DNA of 20,951 nucleotides from Podochytrium sp. JEL0797 (lineage: Eukaryota; Chytridiomycota; Chytridiomycetes; Chytridiales; Chytriomycetaceae): contig JADGJG010000401.1 of NCBI GenBank assembly GCA_027596195.1, positions 1 through 20,951 on the forward strand. Direction: 5' to 3'. The first letter of the stretch is position 1. Each line of letters starts with the position of its first letter. Of this stretch, positions 12,053-20,538 are shown one piece after another. Below the pieces are notes generated by a model. It saw only the letters and a program-made list of their open reading frames with translations, was not told the origin of the DNA and did no database searches. The position numbers and the translations under genes are program-made.

Positions 12053-12065
12053 CCGAGTTCGGCAT
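11985..12065 (-). promoter_or_regulatory. Out-of-frame upstream ORF overlapping the F-box/LRR start
   Basis: ATG at 12065 opens a 26-codon frame ending at TGA 11985-11987, overlapping the first 68 nt of the F-box/LRR coding region in another frame. It exists because of the 13-bp duplication. If transcripts begin upstream of 12065, it should reduce initiation at 12052. Confidence 0.5.
12040..12065 (-). repeat. Exact 13-bp tandem duplication containing the start codon
   Basis: ATGCCGAACTCGG occurs twice in tandem on the minus strand (12065-12053 and 12052-12040). Each copy has an ATG; only the inner one is in frame with the F-box/LRR protein. Confidence 0.95.
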
Positions 12066-12180
12066 GCGGAGAAAAAAAAAACAACGTTCCGCCTCCACCC
12101 CAATCGTCCATAGGGTTCAAAATGTTTAAGTTGTATTTGGCTTCTCGCGTTTTGAGATTACACCGACATCAAAAGCGGGG

Positions 12181-12730
12181 TTACAAGCCCAGCCAGCTCG
12201 CGAGAGCGCCATCCTCGTTCGCTTCTTCCATCTCATCAATAGTTCCTGATGCAAATGATAGTTTCGTTAGTATGGGCCTTGTACGCGACAAGGCAGAAAG
12301 GTTCGAGCGGATCACTTCGATGAATCCAAGCAGGCGCAATTCGAATCAAAACACCGCCACACACAGCAACCGTCCAGGTTTCGCATAGCATCAAAATCAA
12401 TGGCCATAATGGATATTCGACCCGGCCTTTGGTTTGTCTCACTGCAATTCGCACCTTTGAATTCGTCGTTCACGAAAATCAGCGGCAACACTCCCGGCTT
12501 TGCGCGGCTCTTGGACTTCATGAACGCCTTTGCGACTCTGCGAGAACATTCAATAAGAAAGATTGGTGCCTTGGAAGTCGGAAATGCAGGGAGGGACTCA
12601 ACTCGTCGGTCGAGACATCCAACTTTGTGAATTCAATCTTGTTGATAGTCAGGAGGTCGCACATGCGGGTTGTGTCCTTCTTCGATTTGATTGTAGAGGC
12701 AACTTCAGAGAAATAAACGGAAACGGCCAT
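12181..12730 (-). CDS. SH3BGRL-like thioredoxin-fold protein (3 exons)
   Basis: Exons on the minus strand: 12730-12603, 12537-12455, 12245-12181, joining to 91 residues, close to human SH3BGRL3 (93). The family pattern is clear: N-terminal strand MAVSVYFSEVASTIKSKKD, helix and strand ending IEFTKLDVSTDE, then the PLIFVNDEFKG segment (equivalent to PPQIFN..Y.GDY) and the C-terminal EEANEDGALASWLGL helix. Like other members it has a glutaredoxin-like fold without the CxxC active site, so it is not expected to be an oxidoreductase; cytosolic adaptor roles are proposed for relatives. The exon 1 donor is GTTGAG, slightly unusual. Intron 2 is 209 nt and ends with a perfect TACTAAC branch site and CAG acceptor. 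The start is 106 bp from the stop of the GT90 gene on the same strand. Confidence 0.88.
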
Positions 12731-12834
12731 GGTGTGCTGATGATCTGCGAGGGGGTGGAGGCGATGCGGATTCGAAGTTTTTTTCAATCAAAATAGGGGA
12801 AGGGGGGATCACATCTGGATATGGAGGGTGGCGA

Positions 12835-12840
12835 TTTATT
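12835..12840 (-). terminator. AATAAA overlapping the GT90 stop codon
   Basis: The minus strand reads TTTGAATAAATC: the TAA stop (12838-12836) is inside AATAAA. If used, the 3' UTR would be only about 10-30 nt, consistent with the short gap before the SH3BGRL-like gene. Confidence 0.45.
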
Positions 12841-14312
12841 CAAAGAGCGAGGAATACTCGAGCAACAAAAGACTGGTATAACATTGCAACTGCTTCATCC
12901 CTTTCCACCGCTGCATGAACCGTTTCGCGTTCTCATTGATCCGCCTCGCCTCGTCGTCGTTTTTCATCAACCAATCCATCTTCTGCTCCAAATCTGAAAA
13001 GTCCATCTTCACTGGTACGTAATGCACGAAAGGTACCAGCGCCGAGTTGTAGAAATCCGTGAAAACCCCGGCATACAGCACCACCGAATTGGTTTGAAGA
13101 TACGCTTGCAGCCTTGAAGGCCACGAGTTTCCATCCACCACAAGCAGATACTTGAATTCCCGCGTATTCTCAAAGCTAACCTTCCCCTTGAGGTCGTAGA
13201 GGCTGCGAAGCTCACTGCGCGCTTCCTCATCAAACTGCGCGATCGTATAGAATCCAATATCCACTTTGAGGCTATCGTCATCTACCATGGGCCATTCCAT
13301 CTTCCGACTCGCGTCAAATGAGCTGCCAGGGTGTTTCAACTCATATTCTTTCGCCCATTGAACGAGCCGTGTACGATGAAATTCCTTCCACGGCGAGCCC
13401 ACGCGATAACTAAGTAGAAAATAAAAGGTGAGTGGGAATGCAACAAAGGGCAATAGTTCACCTTCCACCCGTGTTTGCTCCACGCCAAAAGAGCACGTTG
13501 CGTTTCCTCTCCCACGGAACGCGATCGTCAACCCCATCCAGGGCCACCTCAACGTGATATTTCAATGGGATCACAAGGTCCAAATGGCACGCAGACTTGG
13601 CTTGCGAAAAGATCGGAACGTTGAGATTCAACGCGCTGAACGAGTTGGGTTTCATGAAAAATCCGTGGACCGACCGCAACGGTTTGGCATCGCCTTTGAC
13701 CGTATCGAATCGATCGCGGAAGCACTGGCTTTGTTCAAACACGTCTGCGACGTCGCGGTATTCCGTTTGAGAGTGCGGGACATCGGATGGAATGAGACGT
13801 GGCTCGTCAAACCCATTGATGATGAATTGAAAGTCGCGGATGTTGCTTTGAACGAGGAGTGGGGCGACAGCTCCCAAGAGGGAAGTGATTTCAACAGGTT
13901 CGCCGGAGAAGCTTCCATTCGTGAACGACACAATCTGGTTCCTTTCGAGTTTAGAGAATCTCAGTGTTGGCGTTACATACAAAATCACCTTGTCCTTCGT
14001 ATGATCCAAGCTGTCGAATGCTGAAGCTATCGATGTTTGGTTTCGCCGAATCCACGGATCCAAATCTCGCCAGATCTGAAGATAATCAAACGTGTCTGTG
14101 CTGCACTCGTTGTCCGTCGCAAACTGTTTCCAATGGGTGTATCGCGGGCCGTTGAAGTCGTGAGGTTGGGAAGTTTTCATTGGAACCATTTGCACGGCAG
14201 ACCCTGCTGACGCCGGATAGTTCAGAAACAGGTTGGTCGTCGACAGGGCTAGAATGAAGAGGAGCAGAAGGATCCAGAACAAGGCCCATCTCGGCGTGAT
14301 TAGTCGCGCCAT
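12836..14312 (-). CDS. CAP10/POGLUT-like glycosyltransferase, family GT90, type II membrane protein
   Basis: Exons 14312-13462 and 13409-12836 on the minus strand, with a 52-nt intron, join to 474 residues. An N-terminal anchor (residues about 10-28, ALFWILLLLFILALS) after a short basic head predicts a Golgi/ER type II protein with a lumenal catalytic domain. The GT90 landmarks are present: HDFNGPRYTHWKQFATDN in the stem, an LFWRGANTGGSY motif around W276-R277 (the family's nucleotide-sugar-binding WRG region) followed by EFHRTRLVQWA, then KYLLVVDGNSWPSRLQAYL, VVLYAGVFTDFYNSALVPF and HYVPVKMDFSDLEQKMDWL. Relatives transfer xylose or glucose to glycans or proteins (Cryptococcus Cap10/Cxt1, animal POGLUT). 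The donor and acceptor here cannot be told from sequence. An in-frame upstream ATG at 14375 would add 21 residues; 14312 gives the more typical short cytosolic tail. Confidence 0.88.
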
Positions 14313-14489
14313 TCCGGGATGGGTTTTGCACTGACTTTTTGGAAAAATTGGGCTTATACATCCGCCATCACCCATCACTAGCACTTTGAAAGGTCTCACC
14401 CACGTCTCACCTGGGAAATCCCGATATCGACTCGTCATTCTCAAATCCCTCGACCCCTTCGGAACGCACCCTGACAAACAAACCTGGGG
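14313..14489. other. GT90 leader/promoter region
   Basis: It holds the alternative GT90 ATG at 14375 and open sequence without family similarity. The TATATA core at 14490 is palindromic, so it could also serve the minus-strand GT90 gene with a start site near 14460. Confidence 0.4.
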
Positions 14490-14498
14490 TATATAAAG
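14490..14498 (+). promoter_or_regulatory. TATA box (TATATAAAG), plus orientation
   Basis: A strong TATATAAAG followed about 45 nt later by a long pyrimidine tract (14538-14583), a typical fungal start-site context, in plus orientation. No protein gene follows on this strand; see the candidate transcript below it. Confidence 0.5.
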
Positions 14499-14519
14499 CA
14501 GGCCTTTCGCCGCTCTTCG

Positions 14520-14760
14520 AAATCACCAAAAAACAACACCTCCTCTCCTCTCCCTTCCTTCTCTCTCTTCCTTCCCTCCTTTCCACTTTGGATATTGATA
14601 TCTGAGAAAGCTTTGCAACTCTGTGTGCAAATTTGGGGGGTCGCTGTGTTTTCAATATCAATTTTTTGAAGAAGAGATTATTAACAAGAAAATGAAATCG
14701 GCGCTGTACATTAATAATCTCTTTCGGTATTAAAGTAAACAAACAATAAAAAAGATGAAC
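14520..14760 (+). ncRNA. Candidate short structured transcript (hypothetical)
   Basis: Downstream of the TATA box at 14490 lie the pyrimidine tract, then three potential stems. TTTGCA/TGCAAA (14612-14617 with 14626-14631, 8-nt loop) is enclosed by ATTGATAT/ATATCAAT (14594-14601 with 14655-14662). It is followed by a 12-bp perfect inverted repeat AGAGATTATTAA/TTAATAATCTCT (14673-14684 with 14711-14722, 26-nt loop). AATTTTTTGA at 14660-14669 resembles an Sm site. AATAAA follows at 14745-14750. The only ATG opens a 13-codon frame (14692-14733) beginning in the loop of the last stem. Order and orientation suggest a short transcript, but no RNA family is recognised and AT-rich stems can arise by chance. 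Confidence 0.3.
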
Positions 14761-14771
14761 GATTTTCTGTT

Positions 14772-14777
14772 TTTATT
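14772..14777 (-). terminator. Polyadenylation signal AATAAA of the coiled-coil protein gene
   Basis: Minus-strand AATAAA about 13 nt past the TGA stop at 14790-14792. Confidence 0.5.
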
Positions 14778-14789
14778 CGCCACAAAAAT

Positions 14790-16639
14790 TCACTGCACCA
14801 GCGACTCAGGTTCCACAAAAGTCCCACTCGACGAAACCGAAGACGTTGTAGAAACTCTCAACTTCCGATTCGCCCGAAACGTGCTACTCAAACTGTTCCT
14901 CCCCACGCCCCCACCACCACCTACACTCGACCCACTACTACTCCTCGACGCAAAATTATTTCCCTTCTCACTAGGTGCCTGCGGCTTCCCAATAGATTCC
15001 ACAAGCGGTTTCAACAACGCGCTATTTCGACACCGTGAAGCCGGCGGCGGGGGCGGGGAGGGAGCCATCTTCACCGATCCCACCCCCGCCTTCTTTCCAT
15101 CAAAACTGCTCATGGAAGATGATTTGAGAGGAACAAGTTTTCGATGTGAAGCAGCCGAAGGCGAGGGTAACAAAGAATCAGAACTACTCCCTGACTGCGT
15201 TGAAACCATACTCTTGCGACGCAGTGACGACGTGGAGGAGGAAGACGAAGAAGAAGGTTTGGAGGGTGGTGTTGGAGGGAAACTGTTGAAAGTGTGAGGG
15301 GGGGTGGAGGAGGGGGGGTTCGCGTGGGAGGAGGGCGCGAGTGGCGGTCGGATGGGGGTTACTTCCAAGAGGCAGAGTTCGTGCATGAGGTCATCGATTT
15401 CTGCTTGTATTGCGGCTGTTGGGTGGGATTGGCTGAGGAAGAGTGGAGTGCTGTCGGGGGGGAGAGATTGGTTTGGTGGCTCGCTGTCAATGTGGAATTC
15501 TCGTGTGGGGCTTCCCGATTTGATCCACTTGGCCTAACCGGACAACAAAGAATATAAATGAATGCTCAGTTGGTGGAGTAAAGGTAGTATCGCACCTCCA
15601 ATTGGTCTTTGACTTTCTGGAGCTCGCCCAGAGAAGGTGCTTCGATTTTCTCAATTTTTTCAGCTCTGTGCTTTCCAAAGTGGCAATTTCATGAGCTGTT
15701 TGCAGCTTTTGCTTCAATAACTTACACTGATCGCAGTCCTCTTTCATCATCCAGCGATTCGTGAATCAGTTCAACCTCTTTGAGCAAGCCGTCGCGCTCT
15801 TCTATTATGGCATTTCTAAAAGGAAAGTAGTATTAGGCAACACGTCGTATTCGTATAAGGACGGTTCGAGAATGGATACTCCACCTCAGCTCTGCAAGAA
15901 CGGAATCCAAACGCGTCCCATGATCAAGACCTTCTTTGACATGAATCCCCAATCCATCCAGTAATTGAATCAACATTGTTTGCACTTTGATTTCCATCTT
16001 GGCGCTTTTGAATGGCGTTTGTCGAAACGGGGTTGGTTGGTTCGGAATTGTTTTGAAACGAACGTAATCCACTGGTGAAAGAATGGTCAGTCTGATTGAT
16101 CCAGAAAACCAGCATCTTACATATATGGGTGTCAGTTCCGGAGACCAGGTTGGTTGTTTCCCCTTTCTGTGGGATTGAAAATTCTTTTCAAATTCAAATC
16201 CCGCCGACTGCAAAACGATACATACAAGCTCCAGATTATCAAGCAGTAGATTTATCCTCTGATTTAACGCGTTCCATTGAAAGGAAGATCGAGAAAGCAA
16301 AGAATCTGATCCATTTTCTTTGCTCGCAATCATCTGGGGAATTCGAAAAAATAAACATCAGGATCTCTTTGCATTGAGTGCAACCGCAAAGAAGACGCGT
16401 CTTTCATGAACCTGTTGAGTCTCGTTTCGATATTCATGTTCAATTTCGGACAACATTTCGACCTCGATCCTGAGTTCTTGAATTTCATCGGCGATCGCTG
16501 GACCCAACAAGGCAAGAAACTCAACGTGTTCGGATTGCGGAAGACTGGACAGAATTTGATCCAATATCTGCGGTGTGGAGCCGATATGTTTGGCGTTGGT
16601 GCATGGTGGAAGTTGGAATGGCTGTTTTGAAAAGTTCAT
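14790..16639 (-). CDS. Coiled-coil protein with a serine/proline-rich tail, unknown function (7 exons)
   Basis: Exons on the minus strand: 16639-16412, 16333-16226, 16166-16121, 16071-15885, 15815-15726, 15665-15596, 15533-14790. All boundaries are GT-AG and all phases match, giving 490 residues; the chain of small introns is the main support. The N-terminal half has heptad-rich helices (EIQELRIEVEMLSEIEHEY; LNQRINLLLDNLEL; a block near ERDGLLKEVELIHESLDDE; AEKIEKIEAPSLGELQKV), predicting a coiled coil. From about residue 270 the protein becomes Ser/Pro-rich and low in hydrophobics, with a poly-Ser run, SPPPPP, and a Gly-rich patch, probably disordered and phosphorylated. No signal peptide or membrane segment. 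I do not recognise the family; a cytoskeletal or scaffold role would fit but is not shown. Exon 3 (46 nt) is the least certain. Confidence 0.7.
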
Positions 16640-16795
16640 GATTGGGTTTTCGTGACAAAATGGTTTTTATTTTCATCGCCGTCAAAGGAGAGGGGAAACT
16701 AATCAAATGAGAACGTCAGATTCCTCGCATGATTGGATTTTGAAACCAGCGGGCTTGGATCGCCGTTCCTTTTTTTTCATTTCAAATCACCACGT
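16640..16795. promoter_or_regulatory. Divergent promoter between the coiled-coil gene and RAD7
   Basis: Only 156 bp lie between the two start codons, so the two genes must share or overlap promoter elements. No clear TATA box is seen; a short T-run lies just upstream of RAD7. Confidence 0.5.
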
Positions 16796-18662
16796 ATGTC
16801 GCGACGCGCATGGGAAAGGAACTCGGCCAACCTCGCAGCGGGACCCAACGCGGCCGGCGGCAGTGTGCAGGGCCCCACCTCAGCGCTGTCTTCGTTTCTT
16901 CGCGAGAGAGGCATCCACGCGGGGCGCATCAATCCGTACGCAAGGCTGCCCGGCGCAGAGCCGCTGGCGGCGAATGCGAATGCAGAGGGCGACAATGTCG
17001 AGGCGCGTGCTGCTGGCGAGGGAGAGGGCGAGGGCGAGACTGCCGATGCTGCCGAGGGCGATGATGACGAGGCTGTCGAGGACGAAGAGGCCGCAGAAGT
17101 CGAAAGACCTGTCGAAGCCGAAGCCGCCGAAGCCAGCGCCGCCTCGGCACAAACCGGAAGCGCACCCGGCTCTTCCGCGAAAGCGAAAGCGAAACCCGCG
17201 AAGAGAGCAAAGAAAAAGGCCAAGACGGACACCGCCCTCCCGCGCTTCTTCTCAAACAACACGCCACAACCCGACGATTCGCTACGCTTCTGCCGCCGCT
17301 GCCTGCGCAAGTTTGTGCCCGACAGCGACGCCAGCGACACGTGTCCCGCTTGTCTGACCATCCCCGCGAGCGGCAAGAAGAAGGGCAACATTGCCGCGCT
17401 CAAGCGCAAGCGCGAGGGCCGCCAGGACGACATCGCCGATGGCGCAATCCACTCGCTGCGAGACCTGTGCATCAAGCTGATTGCGGACAATATCGAGTCC
17501 GTCGACGCGTTTGGCGATATTCCCGACTATGTCAAGCGGAGCATTGCGCGTATCCTGAGTCGCAAGCGCGCAATCAACAATTCCACTATGCAGCTGTTTA
17601 TTGGACCCGAAGAGGTGATCGTCGAGCTGTTTGACTGTGCCAGTTGAGTCGCCCGCATTCCAATTCCAATTGCCCAATTCTGACACCAAAACAGGACTCA
17701 CCCCCGAATCCTTCAACCAAATCGTCCTGCTCTCTCCCAACATCCACACCCTCCACCTCGCCGACTGTGGCCAAATCACCGACCCTGTCATCCACACCCT
17801 CGCCACCAGCTGCCCTCACATTTCCTCCCTGACCCTCAAAGGTGCATTCCTCGTCAAAGACGCCGCCTTTGCTACCCTCTTCTCCTCCCCACTCCACCTC
17901 ACGCTGCGCGACCTGCACCTCGAAAACACGGCCAAACTCGGCCCCAACTCAATCCAAGCCATCACAACCCACTGCACATCCCTCCACCACCTCACCCTCT
18001 CCCAATGCCCCGCCATAACCGGCACAAGCCTCCGCACCCTCTCAACCCTCACCTCCATCACCTCCCTCCAACTCACCGACCTCGACCCCGAAATCCAAGA
18101 CGCCGACGTTATCCACGTCCTCACCTCCCTCGGCCCCACACTCACAACTCTCGCCGTGAACCACTTCCCCTCCCTCACAGACACTTTCCTCTCAGACGGA
18201 CTCGCCCTCTTGACCCCAAACCTTCTCCACCTCTCGCTCCGTTCAAACCCATCCCTGACAGACACGGGATTCCTCGCATACCTCAACACCCCACACATCC
18301 ACCTCTCCCCCCTCAAATCACTCGACCTGTTCCGCTTGTACAACCTCACGGACGACACGATCGCAAGCATCATTTCGCACCACGGCGCGAGTCTCACGAA
18401 ACTCGGGTTGAACGGGCTCGACGATTTGTCCACGAAAGCTGTGCACACGGTCGTCACGGGGTGTCCTGAGATGCAGGATCTCGATTTGTCGTGGATCCGG
18501 AGCGTGGATGACGAGTTGTTTGGGGAATGTGTGAGGCGATGTCGCGGGTTGAAGAAGATTGGGGTGTATGGGTGTAATTTGTTGACGGAGTTTAGTCTTG
18601 TGAAGCGCTTTTGGAATGGGGAGGGGGAGGTGGTGAGGGTTGTGGGGAATGAGTTTGATTGA
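16796..18662 (+). CDS. RAD7: Nucleotide excision repair protein RAD7 (2 exons)
   Basis: Leucine-rich-repeat subunit of the fungal Rad7-Rad16 complex, which finds UV lesions in silent chromatin (global genome repair) and joins an Elc1-containing ubiquitin ligase. Exons 16796-17642 and 17695-18662, joined across a 52-nt intron, give 604 residues (budding yeast 565). The N-terminus MSRRAWERN, then GPTSALSSFLRERGI, is the family start. It is followed by an acidic, Ala/Glu-rich disordered stretch and a lysine-rich patch. A zinc-binding C166-x2-C169-x13-C183-x2-C186 motif (FCRRCLRKF / TCPACL) comes next, then the diagnostic SLRDLCIKLIADNIESVDA and LSRKRAINNSTMQLF. Exon 2 consists of cysteine-containing type LRRs (LHLADCGQITDPVIHTLA and similar) to the end. 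Composition flips within exon 2 from C-rich to G-rich. Convergent with the GH26-like gene; AATAAA at 18694. Confidence 0.93.
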
Positions 18663-18693
18663 TTTTTCTGAGATATTTTTGTTTGCTTATCGC

Positions 18694-18699
18694 AATAAA
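18694..18699 (+). terminator. Polyadenylation signal AATAAA of RAD7
   Basis: AATAAA 32 nt past the RAD7 stop. Only 104 bp separate the two convergent stops (18662 and 18767), so the 3' UTRs of RAD7 and the GH26-like gene probably abut or overlap. Confidence 0.55.
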
Positions 18700-18766
18700 T
18701 CATTTTTTCAAAAATGTTCTGTTTACTACCTTTTTTTTACGCAATACATCATAAATAGTCAAAATA

Positions 18767-20538
18767 TTAAATAACCCATGATCCAACCACCACCGCCACA
18801 CCCACGGCAACCCACCCACCACCCACTCTCCAAACACCCCCTGAAGTCGTGGTCGGCGTAGCCGTCACACCCCCCTTCGTCGACGTAGCGACACTCGCAC
18901 CCCCAGTCGTCGATGTAACAACAGTCGAAGGCTGCGGCGTCTGTCCACCCCCAATCGTCAATGGATCCACGCCAGCCACAAACTTGACGGCCCATTGGAA
19001 GCGGGTGCTGAACCCGGCCAAATCCGCTTGGAGCGCCGCGAGGGTGGGTGGGTTCCATGTGATGCGGTAGTCGCGCGTGATGCCGTTGTTGTTGGTGGCA
19101 TGGTTCATGGGGTCCTCTGTTCGTAGGAGGGGAAGGGTTTTCGCGTATTCAGTAAAACTCACACAAGCGCTCCAAAATAAGACCAATAAACTCACCATTA
19201 ATCTTCTGATACTCAAAATTGATAAACATCTTGGCCTTCGGGAACTGAGCGAAAAACGCCGTATTCAGGTACGACCGCCAAAACGTTTGCGCAATCACAG
19301 TCTGCCCAGCTCCAGGCGGCAACAACGTCGTCGACGGGGTCTGATACAACGCATACGCAGCCCCACCCTCAGGCATCACAAGCGGCTTATTATACCCCTG
19401 CGCAAACATGGTGTAAAACGGGAACGACGCGTTGGACCCATACAACCCTCCACCTTGCACCATATCCGTCCAATACGTGGCGGGGCACGCGCTGTTATCG
19501 TGTGGTGGGGTTCCTGAATTCGGGTTTCCCTTCCAATAGAGAGAGATACCGACCCAATCGACGTAGGCTGAGCCAGGCCAGTACGGGGTGAAGGGGTCGT
19601 CGCCAAAGTCGAGGATTCCGTTCTTGTTTGTATCGAGGTTTGTGATTTCGGCGGTGGGGAGTGGAGTGCCGAAGGGGTAGAGGTTGGCTGCGTTTGGTGC
19701 CCACACGAAGGAGACGCGGTTCGTGACGGTGCGAATAACGTTGACGATGCGTTGGTATTCTGTTTGTTGAGGTGGAGAAACCCGCAGTCAATAAATGTGT
19801 CCACACGAACACACTCAAAAGTCCCCCCCTCCGCGCGCTACTTACCAGCAACAAACCGCTGCGGCTGCTGTCCATACGTGAACCAGTTGCCGTTCATTTC
19901 CGGCGCAAACCGCATCATGACTCGTCGCGCCGATTTGGTCGGGTTCGTCATGTTATCAAGTTGATGCGCGAGCATCAAAATGTCAGCGTCCGTGTACAGA
20001 TCGTACGGGTTCTGAGCGTTAAAGTCGGGATACACAGTCATGAACAAGATGGCATCTATCCCCGCAAAATAAACGTTCAGCCCCCACATTCCAATCACAC
20101 ACCCCTCCCCCCCCCCCCCAAAAAAAAATTACAACGCACCCGTCCCCGTATCCTCCACCGCCGTCAAATTCACCGTCATCTGCTGCTGCGTGAAACTTGA
20201 AATCTCAAGCGGCAGCATCTGACTGAAATGAAACACGCCGGCTTGGTGCCCGAGCCGCTGGTTGAACAGGTTCGGCGAGTCCCCGCCGATTCCAATGTTG
20301 GTGGACAGGGTGTTGGGGTCTTCGGTGTCGATCCAGCCGCCGAAAATGAGCTTGCCGTCCGCGGGTTCGTAGAGGGGTGCGGTGGTGGTGGATTGCGCGA
20401 CTAAAGTTGGCAAATGTGGTTCAGGATCGGACAATGTGGGGGGGAAGGCGGGGTGTGGGGGTAGGGGAAGAAAAGGGCGGACAACTCACAGGCGATCGTT
20501 GCTGCTTGAGCTAGCAGGAGGTAGCTGGTCAGTTGCAT
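18767..20538 (-). CDS. Secreted glycoside hydrolase, GH26-like, with a C-terminal GPI-type anchor signal (5 exons)
   Basis: Exons on the minus strand: 20538-20490, 20400-20140, 20055-19846, 19759-19196, 19116-18767, joining to 477 residues. Signal peptide: MQLTSYLLLAQAATIAFA. The catalytic domain shows the clan-A pattern of GH26 (beta-mannanase/related endoglycanases): MMRFAPEMNGNWFTYG with the proposed acid/base Glu156, VDWVGISLYWKG, and NKPLVMPEGGAAY with the proposed nucleophile Glu304. Between them, residues 216-227 (DTNKNGILDFGD) form a textbook EF-hand/dockerin-type calcium loop just before the DP-PYWPG segment. The C-terminal 60 residues are a Thr/Ser/Gly-rich linker followed by a hydrophobic end (GGGWVAVGVAVVVGSWVI), as in GPI-anchored fungal wall enzymes. 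A single-pass membrane tail is an alternative. Substrate is not determinable; mannan or other beta-glycans are likely. Exon joins restore conserved sequence at each site. Confidence 0.88.

Noticed and set aside
12236..12454. Open frame running through intron 2 of the SH3BGRL-like gene
   Set aside because: It begins at the GT donor and has no similarity; the TACTAAC branch site and CAG acceptor, and the restored family sequence across the join, show it is an intron.
14490..14750. Identification of the candidate transcript as a U4 or other spliceosomal snRNA from AGCTTTGC and the Sm-like site
   Set aside because: Beyond those short matches no U4, U5 or U1 core sequence can be aligned.
16777..17490. 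Large antisense open frame opposite RAD7 exon 1
   Set aside because: It mirrors the Ala/Glu-rich acidic stretch of RAD7, giving Ser/Ala-rich nonsense; RAD7 on the plus strand has clear family motifs.
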